A stretch of 64,000 nt of DNA from Hahellaceae bacterium (GTDB lineage Bacteria; Pseudomonadota; Gammaproteobacteria; Pseudomonadales; Oleiphilaceae): assembly GCA_016716085.1 (NCBI GenBank), contig JADJWY010000023.1:682001-746000 (forward strand), written 5' to 3'. Below, piece by piece: positions 35,724 to 43,826 of the stretch; position 1 is the stretch's first letter; each line of letters opens with the position of its first letter. The notes below the pieces were generated by a model. That model was not told the origin of the DNA, searched no databases, and saw nothing but the letters and a program-made list of their open reading frames with translations. Made by a program: the position numbers and the translations under genes.

Positions 35724-36845
35724 ATGACGATTAAAAGAGCACTCCTGGTGGACGATTCAAAGGTTGCACGTTTCGCCTTGAGCAAGCTGCTTGAAAACGA
35801 GCACATGGATGTGACCATGGCGGGATCCGCCGAGGAAGCGCTATCCATACTCAACGAAGGGCAGAAACCTGATGTGATATTCCTGGATCACCTGATGCCC
35901 GGCATGAATGGAGTGGAAGCAACCAAGGCGATCAAGGCAAACCCGGATACCTCTGGCATCCCGATTGTCATGTGTACCTCCAAAAAGTCGCGTGAATTTG
36001 AAGAGGCCGCCAAAAAGTTCGGCATTTACAACATCCTGAATAAGCCACCCCAGAGCCAGGGTCTGACAGATCTGCTGGAGCAGTTGAACAAGGATGTCAG
36101 CGCAGGCAATCTGCCTTCTGAACCCATTCAACCTTCTCCGCTTTCTCTCGATTTTGACGATTACGACGTTGACAATGATGATGATCAGGTCGCGCCGACA
36201 GCCACAAGCCCGTCAACTACGCTCAGCGCACCCGCCGTCGTACCGACGATGCCGGCCAATGGCAGCCATTACGAATTGCCTGTCGATGCGATCGAACAGG
36301 TTGCCCGCTCTGCAGTTAAGACATCACTCAATCGTCGTATGCACGAGCTGCTGAGCGATTTGTTTGATGAACAGTATGCCCACCTGAAACACCTGTCTGA
36401 AGATATTCAGGCAAAACAGGCTGATCGTATGGATGCGCTGTACAAAAATATGCAGGAGCAGATGAATCAACGCATCAACTTGCTGCGTGACGAACTGGTA
36501 ACAGAGGTCACCTCTGCCATTAGCCAGCAATTCAGCGAACTCAAAGGCAGCGGATCATCCCCCCCCTCTGGCGCGCTGACCGCCGTTCAACTGGACGAAC
36601 TGAAAGACCACATGACAACGGTTCAGTCCATAGACACAGAGTTTTGGCAAACGTTGCAAGCCGAGGCCATTCAACAGGCTCACGATATTTCCCGTGAAAC
36701 CGCTGAGGATATCGCTCGACGCGCCATTGAGATGTACGGATCTAAGGATACCCGAGCCAACCAGAAGGCCTACCTGGTTTTTCTGTCTGTGAGCCTGGGC
36801 GTTTTTGCAGCCGGTATCGCCTACCTGGCTGGCTTTTTAGGCTAG
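35724..36845 (+). CDS. Response-regulator receiver protein with C-terminal membrane anchor
   Basis: 373 residues from the ATG at 35724 (AGAGG upstream). The N-terminal receiver domain is complete: Asp10/Asp11, phospho-acceptor Asp55 (IFLDHLMPG), Thr85 and Lys107 (NKPP). It is followed by an acidic Asp/Pro/Thr linker and a long helical region at about 185-340 with coiled-coil character. It ends in a single membrane segment (AYLVFLSVSLGVFAAGIAYLAGF) with almost no residues after it. There is no DNA-binding or enzymatic output. It resembles the protein at 47537-48838 in all parts. Confidence 0.85.
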   Translation: MTIKRALLVDDSKVARFALSKLLENEHMDVTMAGSAEEALSILNEGQKPDVIFLDHLMPGMNGVEATKAIKANPDTSGIPIVMCTSKKSREFEEAAKKFGIYNILNKPPQSQGLTDLLEQLNKDVSAGNLPSEPIQPSPLSLDFDDYDVDNDDDQVAPTATSPSTTLSAPAVVPTMPANGSHYELPVDAIEQVARSAVKTSLNRRMHELLSDLFDEQYAHLKHLSEDIQAKQADRMDALYKNMQEQMNQRINLLRDELVTEVTSAISQQFSELKGSGSSPPSGALTAVQLDELKDHMTTVQSIDTEFWQTLQAEAIQQAHDISRETAEDIARRAIEMYGSKDTRANQKAYLVFLSVSLGVFAAGIAYLAGFLG

Positions 36846-36857
36846 AGCCCCCTCCTT

Positions 36858-36877
36858 CCGGCGCATCACTGCGCCGG
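36858..36877 (+). other. Hairpin downstream of the receiver gene
   Basis: The perfect 8-bp GC-rich stem CCGGCGCA/TGCGCCGG has a 4-base loop and starts 12 bases after the stop codon. There is no T tract, so termination strength is unclear. Confidence 0.5.
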
Positions 36878-36953
36878 GATCAGCCGACCCGACTGGACTT
36901 CAAGGGCAATTCCAGTTATAACGGCCTCGGTATCGTCTGAGTCCTCTTATCGC

Positions 36954-37811
36954 ATGAAGAATTGCCTCTTTGTAGATCACCTGACCGTTCTGGATTTTTC
37001 ATTTATACACCCCGATCGCGGCATCGTGGGCGAAAGCCTGATCATGGACGTAGAACTCTATGGCGAACTCGATGAGCAAGGTATGGTGTTCGACTTCGGG
37101 GACGTCAAAAAACTGCTCAAGCGAGAGGCTGAAGACCTCATAGATCACAAATTGGTTATACCTGCATCCCCTGAGCACCTGACACTGGAGCGAATCGCCG
37201 GCAGGGTCAAACTGAGCTATCAACTAAATGGGCAGCTAGGCGTCATTCAGATGGACGCGCCAGAGGACGCTATTGCACTGTTGCACGCAGAAACTGTCAC
37301 CATCGATTCCCTTGAACCTCTGTTGGTTCGCCATTTAAGCACCCGTGTTCCCGCGAATGTCAGCGACGTCAAAGTGCGCCTGCGTCACGAACCCATTCAG
37401 GGCGCTTACTATCAGTACACGCACGGCCTTCGCAAACACTTAGGCAACTGCCAGCGAATCGCCCACGGCCATCGCTCACGGCTCGAAATTTATGCCGATG
37501 GTCAGCGCAGCCAACTAACCGAGTACCAGTGGGCCAAGCGCTGGCGCGACATTTACATCGGCACCCGAAGCGACATTCTTGAGCTGCAGGATATTCAGGG
37601 GCAGCCGCATACCCACTTCCACTATGTTGCAGCACAGGGCGCGTTCTCCCTGACACTTCCCACTCGCCAGGTCTACCTGATCGATACTGATTCCACCGTT
37701 GAGTTCATTGCTGAACACATTGCCAATTCACTTAAACGCCAACGCCCCCAGAACACCTTTCGCGTGCGGGCATTTGAGGGCGTCATGAAAGGCTCGATCG
37801 CAGAAGTGTGA
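36954..37811 (+). CDS. 6-pyruvoyl-tetrahydropterin synthase/QueD-like protein, duplicated form
   Basis: 285 residues made of two tetrahydropterin synthase-like halves. The first half carries GMVFDFGDVKKLLK and LIDHKLVI, typical of the QueD segment VDFxxLK...LDH, but lacks the metal histidines. The second half has YTHGL...HLGNCQRIAHGHR, the metal and cysteine motif, and the C-terminal TVEFIAEHIANSL and RAFEG glutamate. Each half therefore supplies motifs the other lacks. It could act in preQ0/pterin chemistry, but this subgroup's reaction is not known to me. Confidence 0.75.
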   Translation: MKNCLFVDHLTVLDFSFIHPDRGIVGESLIMDVELYGELDEQGMVFDFGDVKKLLKREAEDLIDHKLVIPASPEHLTLERIAGRVKLSYQLNGQLGVIQMDAPEDAIALLHAETVTIDSLEPLLVRHLSTRVPANVSDVKVRLRHEPIQGAYYQYTHGLRKHLGNCQRIAHGHRSRLEIYADGQRSQLTEYQWAKRWRDIYIGTRSDILELQDIQGQPHTHFHYVAAQGAFSLTLPTRQVYLIDTDSTVEFIAEHIANSLKRQRPQNTFRVRAFEGVMKGSIAEV

Positions 37812-37969
37812 GAACTCAGTCGGATTTGATTTGACAAGAGTTCACATTCCGAACAATCGCCAATTTTTCGACTCATTTAACCTCGCTTTATGCAGGTTAT
37901 TTTGACTTTTTAATTTAACCCACCACCTACCATAAGCCCTGTCTGAATCACTACGACAGGACTTAAGGC

Positions 37970-38781
37970 ATGGCTTCAAACCGCACACGCAAGCACTCAC
38001 TCCCCCATTGTCTCGCAATGGGGCTCACACTGGGACTCATGCTGGCAATGCAAGGCTGTGGCGGCGCTGGCGCAGAAAACTCCGAAACACCCGCCACCCA
38101 ACTTTCTCCTGCCCAGCATTCAGAAAGCGCAATACTTCCCCTTGCGCAACCCACTCAGCTGCCCCACAAGAAACTGACACCCCTTTAGAAGCCACCCCCG
38201 TTGCGAGCGAACCAGTGCCACCCAGCGTAATGGGTGACACCGAAACAGCCACACAGCCACAACACCCAAGGCTCACCTACCACCCCGGAAGTGCCGCCGT
38301 TTTCGCAGGCGAAACCCACACCCTTAACGTCACTGCGACCAGCACCGAAACCCTGCGCTACCAGTGGCGCCGAAACGGCGTCACCATTCCAGACGCCATA
38401 CTCCCCCATCTGACACTCAGCGCGATCTCGGTGAATGATGCGGGCAGTTATGATGTTATCATTTCAAATGCCGCAGGCAGCGTCACCAGCGAGACAGCGC
38501 AACTGTCGGTTTCAATTGACCGCAACGCTTCGCTGAGCTGGGAGACACCAGTACATCGACAGGACGGCACTCCGCTGACAACTGACGACATCACGGGCTA
38601 TCGCATCTATCACAGCACTGAAGATGGAAATTTGGAGACTCATTACGACCTTGACGCCCAAACGACCACACTCGCACTTTCTGATCTGAGTTCAGGCAAC
38701 CACTTTTTTGCCATTACAGCGATTGACCAAACAGGATTGGAGAGCGAACTGAGCAACGTTGTCAGTAAGCAGATTTTGTAA
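37970..38781 (+). pseudogene. Frameshifted lipoprotein gene with Ig-like and fibronectin III domains
   Basis: The first frame (37970 onward) encodes a lipoprotein signal, LGLMLAMQGCGGAG with lipobox Cys, then a Ser/Pro/Thr linker, and stops at 38188. The following frame (shifted by one base) continues the linker (TDTPLEATP...) and encodes an Ig-like domain (YQWRRNG, NDAGSYDVIISNAAG) and an FN3-like domain (ITGYRIYHS, FFAITAIDQTGLESELSNVV), ending at 38781. The whole stretch is 812 bases, one short of a multiple of three. A one-base deletion, a sequencing error or slippage near 38085-38165 would explain this. The intact product would be a secreted lipoprotein of about 270 residues. Confidence 0.7.
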
Positions 38782-38860
38782 GCCATGAGAGCTGAGTGAC
38801 GAAAGTCTGAAAATGGCCGGAAACAGCCGGAACGAAACTGACGACGATAAACATGCGGAC

Positions 38861-38890
38861 AACAAAAAAGGGCATAACGCCCTTTAATTG
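38861..38890 (-). terminator. Rho-independent terminator of the gltX-tRNA transcript
   Basis: The stem AAAGGGC/GCCCTTT with a 5-base loop is followed on the minus strand by TTTTTTG, an excellent U tract. It lies 55 bases after tRNA-Glu. It can also serve the plus-strand lipoprotein gene weakly. Confidence 0.85.
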
Positions 38891-38944
38891 TTTTACCCGA
38901 AGGTAACTGTGTGCCTGGACATTAACGACCACCTTCAGGGAAGA

Positions 38945-39020
38945 TGGCGTCCCCTAGGGGATTCGAACCCCTGTTACCGCCGTGAAAGGGCGGTGTCCTA
39001 GGCCTCTAGACGAAGGGGAC
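38945..39020 (-). tRNA. tRNA-Glu (TTC)
   Basis: 76 bases with an encoded CCA end. The minus strand starts GTCCCCTTCGTCTAGAGGCC. The anticodon loop CTTTCAC gives TTC, and the T arm GGGGTTCGAATCCCC is perfect. It follows tRNA-Ala by 7 bases. Confidence 0.97.
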
Positions 39021-39027
39021 TAGAAAT

Positions 39028-39103
39028 TGGTGGAGCCAGACGGGATCGAACCGTCGACCTCAACGCTGCCAGCGTTGCGCTCTCCCAGCTGAGCTATGGC
39101 CCC
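39028..39103 (-). tRNA. tRNA-Ala (GGC)
   Basis: 76 bases with an encoded CCA end. The minus strand starts GGGGCCATAGCTCAGCTGGG. The anticodon loop CTGGCAG gives GGC, and the T arm is GACGGTTCGATCCCGTC. It lies 58 bases downstream of gltX. Confidence 0.97.
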
Positions 39104-39161
39104 TAACAACGGATGCGAATGTTATTGAGTTCCGCATCCTGAGTCAAGCAATAATTTTCAT

Positions 39162-40652
39162 TTAATTCAAAGGCCGTGATTCAAATTCCTTTTCGAGTTT
39201 CTTCAAGCCTTTCTTGGATACGCCGCCCAACACCTCCAGCGCATTTCGCAGGCGCGCACGAGTGATATCCGGACCCAGTATTTCCATAGAATCAATGACG
39301 GACCACGAGTTAGGGGAACCGGCAATGGCAACGAAAACAGGCTGCATGAAATCACCAATCTTGATCCCCTGCCATTTGGCCAGCGTCTTGATTTCTCCGA
39401 AAATCGCCTCTTTCGTCCAGACACGCTGCGCCTCGAGCGCCCACAAAGCAAACTGCAGCACCTTCAGACGCGTTTCAGCATCCAGCTTGCCTTCCGCAAA
39501 CGACGCTTCGGTTAACGGTGTATAACCCGCAAACATGAAAGCAGCCATGGGCACAGCATCGGACAAGGTCTCTACACGCCCCTGTAGCAGGGGCATCAAC
39601 GAAAGCCATCGCTCGTCGTTCAGGCCCCAGGTTTTCAAACGCTGCAATAGGCTTGTCGCATCAAGGTTTTCGCGAATCCATAATCCATTGAGCCAGCGCA
39701 ATTTGGTCACATCAAATACCGGCCCACCTAGGGACACGCGCCCCAGGTCAAACTGCGCGATCATTTCAGCTAAGGTAAATTTTTCGCGCTCATCTGGCAT
39801 CGACCAGCCCATACGTCCCAAATAGTTCAATAAGGCCTCAGGCAGCACCCCCAAGCGCTCATAGAAAGAAATACTGGTCGGATTTTTTCGCTTACTGAGC
39901 TTGCTCTTATCAGGATTACGCAGCAGTGGCATATGGCAGAGCTCAGGCATCTCCCAGCCAAAATACGCATAGAGGAGCTGATGCTTGGGCGCAGAACTGA
40001 TCCACTCCTCCCCACGAATGACATGCGTGATCTCCATCAGGTGATCGTCCACCACATTCGCAAGGTGGTAGGTTGGCAAGCCATCTGACTTTAACAAGAC
40101 CTGGCAGTCAACCTGAGACCATTCAATTTCGATCGTCCCCCGCAGCCGATCCTGAATAACGCAGACACCCTCATCAGGCACCTTCATACGAATGACGTAA
40201 GGCTCGTTGGCCTCGAGGCGGCGCTTCACCTCGGCATCGTCCAATTCCAGGTTCCCTTTGATGCCCGGGTTCAGCCCCTGAGCCTGACGCGCCTCGCGTA
40301 TCGCCTCAAGCTCTTCGGGTGTGCGAAAGCAATAGAACGCTTTCTTTTCATGAACCAACTGCTCGGCATACTGCCGATAGATGCCGCTTCGTTCACTTTG
40401 GCGGTAAGGCGCGTGGGGGCCACCGACATCAGGGCCTTCACCCCACTCCAGGCCCAGCCAGCGCAGCGCATGCAATATATCGCGCTCAGATTCGGCGGTA
40501 CTGCGCACCTGGTCAGTATCTTCGATGCGAAGAATGAATTGACCGCCCTGCTGACGGGCAAAGCACAGGTTGAAAAGCGCAATATAAGCGGTTCCTACAT
40601 GAGGATCGCCCGTAGGAGAAGGTGCAATTCGGGTTCTAACCGGTCGGGACAT
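39162..40652 (-). CDS. gltX: Glutamyl-tRNA synthetase
   Basis: Class Ic synthetase of 496 residues. The HIGH signature is APSPTGDPHVGTAY and the KMSKS signature is SKLSKRK. The catalytic domain is followed by the alpha-helical anticodon-binding domain. The discriminating part against GlnRS is normal. The genes for tRNA-Ala and the cognate tRNA-Glu follow at once on the same strand and end at a common terminator, as in Pseudomonas. Confidence 0.97.
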   Translation of the reverse strand: MSRPVRTRIAPSPTGDPHVGTAYIALFNLCFARQQGGQFILRIEDTDQVRSTAESERDILHALRWLGLEWGEGPDVGGPHAPYRQSERSGIYRQYAEQLVHEKKAFYCFRTPEELEAIREARQAQGLNPGIKGNLELDDAEVKRRLEANEPYVIRMKVPDEGVCVIQDRLRGTIEIEWSQVDCQVLLKSDGLPTYHLANVVDDHLMEITHVIRGEEWISSAPKHQLLYAYFGWEMPELCHMPLLRNPDKSKLSKRKNPTSISFYERLGVLPEALLNYLGRMGWSMPDEREKFTLAEMIAQFDLGRVSLGGPVFDVTKLRWLNGLWIRENLDATSLLQRLKTWGLNDERWLSLMPLLQGRVETLSDAVPMAAFMFAGYTPLTEASFAEGKLDAETRLKVLQFALWALEAQRVWTKEAIFGEIKTLAKWQGIKIGDFMQPVFVAIAGSPNSWSVIDSMEILGPDITRARLRNALEVLGGVSKKGLKKLEKEFESRPLN

Positions 40653-40752
40653 GAAAACCTGCCTAGAGAAAAATCGACTGTCTGGAAATTAAAGGCGAGA
40701 AGCTTAACGTTTTTTACGTCAGGAATCAGCTTAAGCGCGCTAAAAACGACAA

Positions 40753-40784
40753 AGGCGGCGCCACCCTTCCGGGTAGCACCGCCT
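40753..40784 (-). terminator. Strong terminator on the minus strand upstream of gltX
   Basis: Read on the minus strand, AGGCGGTGCTACCC pairs with GGGTGGCGCCGCCT over 14 positions (two G-U pairs) around a GGAA tetraloop and is followed by TTGTCGTTTTTA. On the plus strand the same stem has two C-A mismatches. The wobble pattern therefore shows that the minus-strand RNA is the functional one, terminating the short gene at 40828-40947. Confidence 0.8.
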
Positions 40785-40827
40785 CAAAAAATTCACGTCG
40801 TGGTTAATTACGCCACCTTAAAGCTGA

Positions 40828-40947
40828 TCAGGCCTTGAATTCTACCAGCCACTCGCCATTGCTTTCAGGCCAGCAGCGTACGATTACACTTCGACTGGTC
40901 GATAAAAATGCATCCAATGCACCGTAGGAGACAAACCGCATAACCAT
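40828..40947 (-). CDS. Candidate 39-residue protein
   Basis: An open frame on the minus strand starts at ATG 40947 (a second ATG follows two codons later) and encodes MVMRFVSYGALDAF..., continuing with SVIVRCWPESNGEWLVEFKA and stop. It lies in a 400-base gap between gltX and the kinase gene and is followed after 43 bases by a strong, strand-specific terminator. The ribosome binding site is not obvious. The composition looks protein-like (mixed hydrophobic and polar, one Cys, two Trp). No family was recognised. Confidence 0.45.
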   Translation of the reverse strand: MVMRFVSYGALDAFLSTSRSVIVRCWPESNGEWLVEFKA

Positions 40948-41054
40948 AAATAGTATTCCCGACTTCACACTTATGTTATTTAAACCATGATAAGTGTATA
41001 AAAACACATCACAATTGTCCCTTCGAACTGATACGTACGTAGACCCCCGTAAAA

Positions 41055-42779
41055 ATGCCGCTCAAATCGAATGATAGCAACGCACGCTTGCTGCAAAAGC
41101 TCCGATTTCGCATCGATAACTCGCTACGCCTTCGCTTCGACCCTGCCACTGAGCGCGAATTTCAAGACTACCATTACGCCAAGCTCAAACAACGGATTCC
41201 GGCGATCGGCTGGAGCGCACTTGTCATTTTTATCTTTTATGCACTTTTTGATCTGTGGGCGCTGGACGCAAATCTTTCCTCTGTATCAGTCGTGCTTCGA
41301 TTATTGCTGGTTTGCCCTCTGATACTGGGCATCATCTGGGCGATGAAGCGCACCTGGCCCTACGCCCGATTTATGAGGCTCTACAGCATCAGCTTTCTCA
41401 TCGCCTCAGTCAGTGTCGGTGTGGTTATTTTTGCCGCTCAGGTGATGAAGCTGTTTTTACCCTACCAGGGGCTTTTGCTTCTCCTGCTATTTGGGTATTT
41501 TCTCATGCTGATGCCCACTCGACTGGTCACCCCCCTTGCCCTTGGCATCAGCCTGATTTATCTGGCAATTGCTTCGCTACTGTCTAATGACCCACTGAGT
41601 TTCAGTTACCAATGCGTGTTTTTTGCAACGGCCAACGCGATGGGGATCGTCGGCAGCTTCGTCCAGGAAAAAAACCTTCGCAATAGCTTTCTGACAGAAC
41701 GTCAGCTCGAAACGTCCCGCCAAAAGCTGCTAGAGGAAAGTGCGCGAAAAACACTCCTCCTGGCGAGCACCAGCCACGACCTTAAACAACCCCTGCTGGC
41801 GCTGTCGCTCTTGCTGGATGATTTGGACAGCCATGCGACCCCCTCACAATTAAACGCCACTGTGCAAAAATTACGTGCCAGTAGTCAGCATCTGGTGCAA
41901 CTGACAGACTCGCTGCTTGACGCATCCCAGCTGGATGCGGGTCTGATTCAGCCTAAGATCGGCCCGGTTGATCTAAGGGAGCTAGCCCATGCCATTCAAC
42001 AGGAATATGCCGGCACGCTCCGGCAAAAATCAATTCAACTCAAGCTCGCCATACCGCGGCACCTGAAAGTGGATGGAGATCCCCTCCTGCTCAGCCGCAT
42101 CATCCGCAATCTGGTAGACAATGCCATCAAGCACGCCTACCCTAAAACGCTTACCCTTTCAACCGAGCTGCTGGCGCAGCGTATTCTGCTTTGCATTTGC
42201 GATGACGGCAGAGGAATTGCGGCCACCGATCAGGCTGCGATTTTTTCACCTTTTGTGCGGCTCAACAGCAAAAGCGATGGGCTTGGACTAGGACTATCGA
42301 TCGTGCGGCAATTATGTGATCTGCTGTCCATCCCCCTGACACTTGAGTCCTCTCCCAGCCAAGGCACCTGTTTTCGTCTATCGCTCCCCCCGCACAACGC
42401 AGACGCTCCAGCCCCCCCTTCATTCGTCGTCCATTTAGAAGCCCTGCAAACCTTTGACCTGAAGCCCCTGCAAAACCTGCTAAATCAGTGGCAGATCACT
42501 CATCAAAGCGGAGATGGGCCAGAATCAGAATTGGCAGGGGATGCAAATGCCTATATCTGGATTGGCACGCCAGCAATCGCGCAGTCCCGCCTCTATCGCG
42601 GTCACGCTCACGCAGACAGCCAGCCTCCCAAACCGGTCCTGTTGCTGACTCCCCCGGACGAGGCATCGGGCGACCTCGTACTGCCATCCTTTGTGCAAAC
42701 GCTGACACTACCCGTCAAGCCTGCAAAGCTCAGGCTCGCCGTTGAATCAATGAGGAGTCAGGCCGAAAAAAGCCTATGA
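41055..42779 (+). CDS. Membrane sensor histidine kinase with degenerate C-terminal receiver
   Basis: 574 residues. A cytosolic N-terminus of about 50 residues is followed by six hydrophobic segments between 51 and 203, then the dimerisation domain with phospho-acceptor His241 (STSHDLKQPLLAL), and the ATPase domain: N box RNLVDNAIKHA (351-361), G1 CDDGRGI, G2 GLGLGLSIV. Residues about 455-570 look like a receiver domain that lost its aspartate: AYIWIGTP at the position of strand 3, LLLTPPDE, and TLPVKPAKLRLAV keeping the Lys-Pro pair. It converges on the LuxR regulator unit with a 6-base overlap, suggesting a cognate pair. Confidence 0.88.
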   Translation: MPLKSNDSNARLLQKLRFRIDNSLRLRFDPATEREFQDYHYAKLKQRIPAIGWSALVIFIFYALFDLWALDANLSSVSVVLRLLLVCPLILGIIWAMKRTWPYARFMRLYSISFLIASVSVGVVIFAAQVMKLFLPYQGLLLLLLFGYFLMLMPTRLVTPLALGISLIYLAIASLLSNDPLSFSYQCVFFATANAMGIVGSFVQEKNLRNSFLTERQLETSRQKLLEESARKTLLLASTSHDLKQPLLALSLLLDDLDSHATPSQLNATVQKLRASSQHLVQLTDSLLDASQLDAGLIQPKIGPVDLRELAHAIQQEYAGTLRQKSIQLKLAIPRHLKVDGDPLLLSRIIRNLVDNAIKHAYPKTLTLSTELLAQRILLCICDDGRGIAATDQAAIFSPFVRLNSKSDGLGLGLSIVRQLCDLLSIPLTLESSPSQGTCFRLSLPPHNADAPAPPSFVVHLEALQTFDLKPLQNLLNQWQITHQSGDGPESELAGDANAYIWIGTPAIAQSRLYRGHAHADSQPPKPVLLLTPPDEASGDLVLPSFVQTLTLPVKPAKLRLAVESMRSQAEKSL

Positions 42780-43055
42780 GTCGGAGAACGTATCCCAGTC
42801 AGAGGAAGCAGTGGACTGATGTGGCGCATTGGCGTCACGCGCCCGTGCGATCCGTTGCATAAACCGATCACGGGCAGATGCTTCCGGTTCGCGTTTGACG
42901 AACTGAAGTGTTTCTCCCCGCTTTTCAGCTTCGATCACCTGCTGCAGGAGCTCCAGCCCTTTCACAACCACCTGCTCCCGCGACGACAACTTCAATTCTT
43001 TCTTCAACACATCCATGCGCGAGTAGGTATCGCGATCAAAACGAAAGATGGACAT
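42774..43055 (-). CDS. Ribbon-helix-helix-like small protein
   Basis: 93 residues from the ATG at 43055 (GAGGG upstream, 8 bases after the regulator stop). The N-terminal part SIFRFDRDTYSRMDVLKKELKLSSREQVVVKGLELLQQVI has the strand-helix-helix pattern of ribbon-helix-helix DNA-binding proteins, followed by AEKRGETLQFV and a polar tail. A toxin partner is not present. It is cotranscribed with the LuxR regulator and overlaps the end of the kinase gene. It may modify output of the same system. Confidence 0.65.
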   Translation of the reverse strand: MSIFRFDRDTYSRMDVLKKELKLSSREQVVVKGLELLQQVIEAEKRGETLQFVKREPEASARDRFMQRIARARDANAPHQSTASSDWDTFSDS

Positions 43056-43063
43056 TACAACCC

Positions 43064-43723
43064 TCAGCTCTCCACGAGTCCCAGCATTTGAGCGCGACGC
43101 ACGCACTCCGTACGATTGCGGACGTCGAGGGAGTGAAACAAGGCCTTGAGATGAGTTTTAACCGTGTGTTCGGTCAGGTTCAATGCGGCGCAGATCTGCT
43201 TATTTGACCAGCCGCGCGCCAGAAGTTCAAGTACATCCTGCTGGCGCACCGTAAGATTGGGCTGCCCCATTTCAACGCGCGCCGCTTTTGCTTCCAGTTT
43301 CCCCCCGTTGACATAGAGCTGCCCCTGCAGCACTTGCTCAATGGCTTCGAGTAAGGCTTTACGGCCCAGCGACTTACTGACAAAACCGCTTGCACCACTG
43401 TTCATGGCCAGGCGCAAATCCATAGGGTTTTCAGTCGCTGACACGACTAACACAGGGATGAAAAGGCGCGCATTCTGGATAAAACGCAGCAGCACGCCTC
43501 CTTTGGCATCCGGCAGGGACCAGTCCAGAGTAATCAGGTCAAAGTCCTGCCCCGATTCCAGGGCCTGAATCGCTTCGTCAACGGTTGAAGCTGCCGTAAT
43601 ACTGACAGATTCGAATGCATTTTCCAGAACCAGCTCGAGCCCATCGAGAAACATGGGGTGGTCATCCACCAGCAGTAGTCGCAAACAGGACTGTTCGACC
43701 AGAAACGAAGAAAAGGCATTCAT
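43064..43723 (-). CDS. LuxR/NarL-family response regulator
   Basis: 219 residues: receiver domain with Asp20/Asp21, phospho-acceptor Asp67 (ITLDWSLPDAKGG), Ser/Thr in VVSATENP and Lys in VSKSLGRKAL, then a LuxR helix-turn-helix at about 155-212 (LTVRQQDVLELLARGWSNKQICAALNL with TEHTVKTHL). It faces the histidine kinase gene and is the likely partner. Targets are unknown. Confidence 0.92.
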   Translation of the reverse strand: MNAFSSFLVEQSCLRLLLVDDHPMFLDGLELVLENAFESVSITAASTVDEAIQALESGQDFDLITLDWSLPDAKGGVLLRFIQNARLFIPVLVVSATENPMDLRLAMNSGASGFVSKSLGRKALLEAIEQVLQGQLYVNGGKLEAKAARVEMGQPNLTVRQQDVLELLARGWSNKQICAALNLTEHTVKTHLKALFHSLDVRNRTECVRRAQMLGLVES

Positions 43724-43826
43724 TTGTAGTTATCGGCGTTAAATTGATTGTTATGACACATCAACATACGCCGGTCACACAAGAAATGACGCCGAACTGA
43801 TCACAAAAATGACACGAATTTAATGA

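Larger units (their letters stand above)
40653..41054. other. Gap between gltX and the histidine kinase gene
   Basis: The 402 bases contain the candidate small gene and its terminator. The remaining 41000-41054 portion is AT-rich (GTGTATAAAAACACAT near 40995) and should hold the promoter of the kinase gene. Nothing else was recognised. Confidence 0.5.

Noticed and set aside
38945..39103. Island inserted at the tRNA-Glu/tRNA-Ala genes
   Set aside because: No integrase and no repeat of the tRNA 3' ends was seen in the neighbouring sequence; gltX-tRNA order is the conserved one.
42774..43055. Antitoxin of a toxin-antitoxin pair (RHH-like protein)
   Set aside because: No toxin-like small gene is adjacent; both neighbours are signalling genes of a two-component system.
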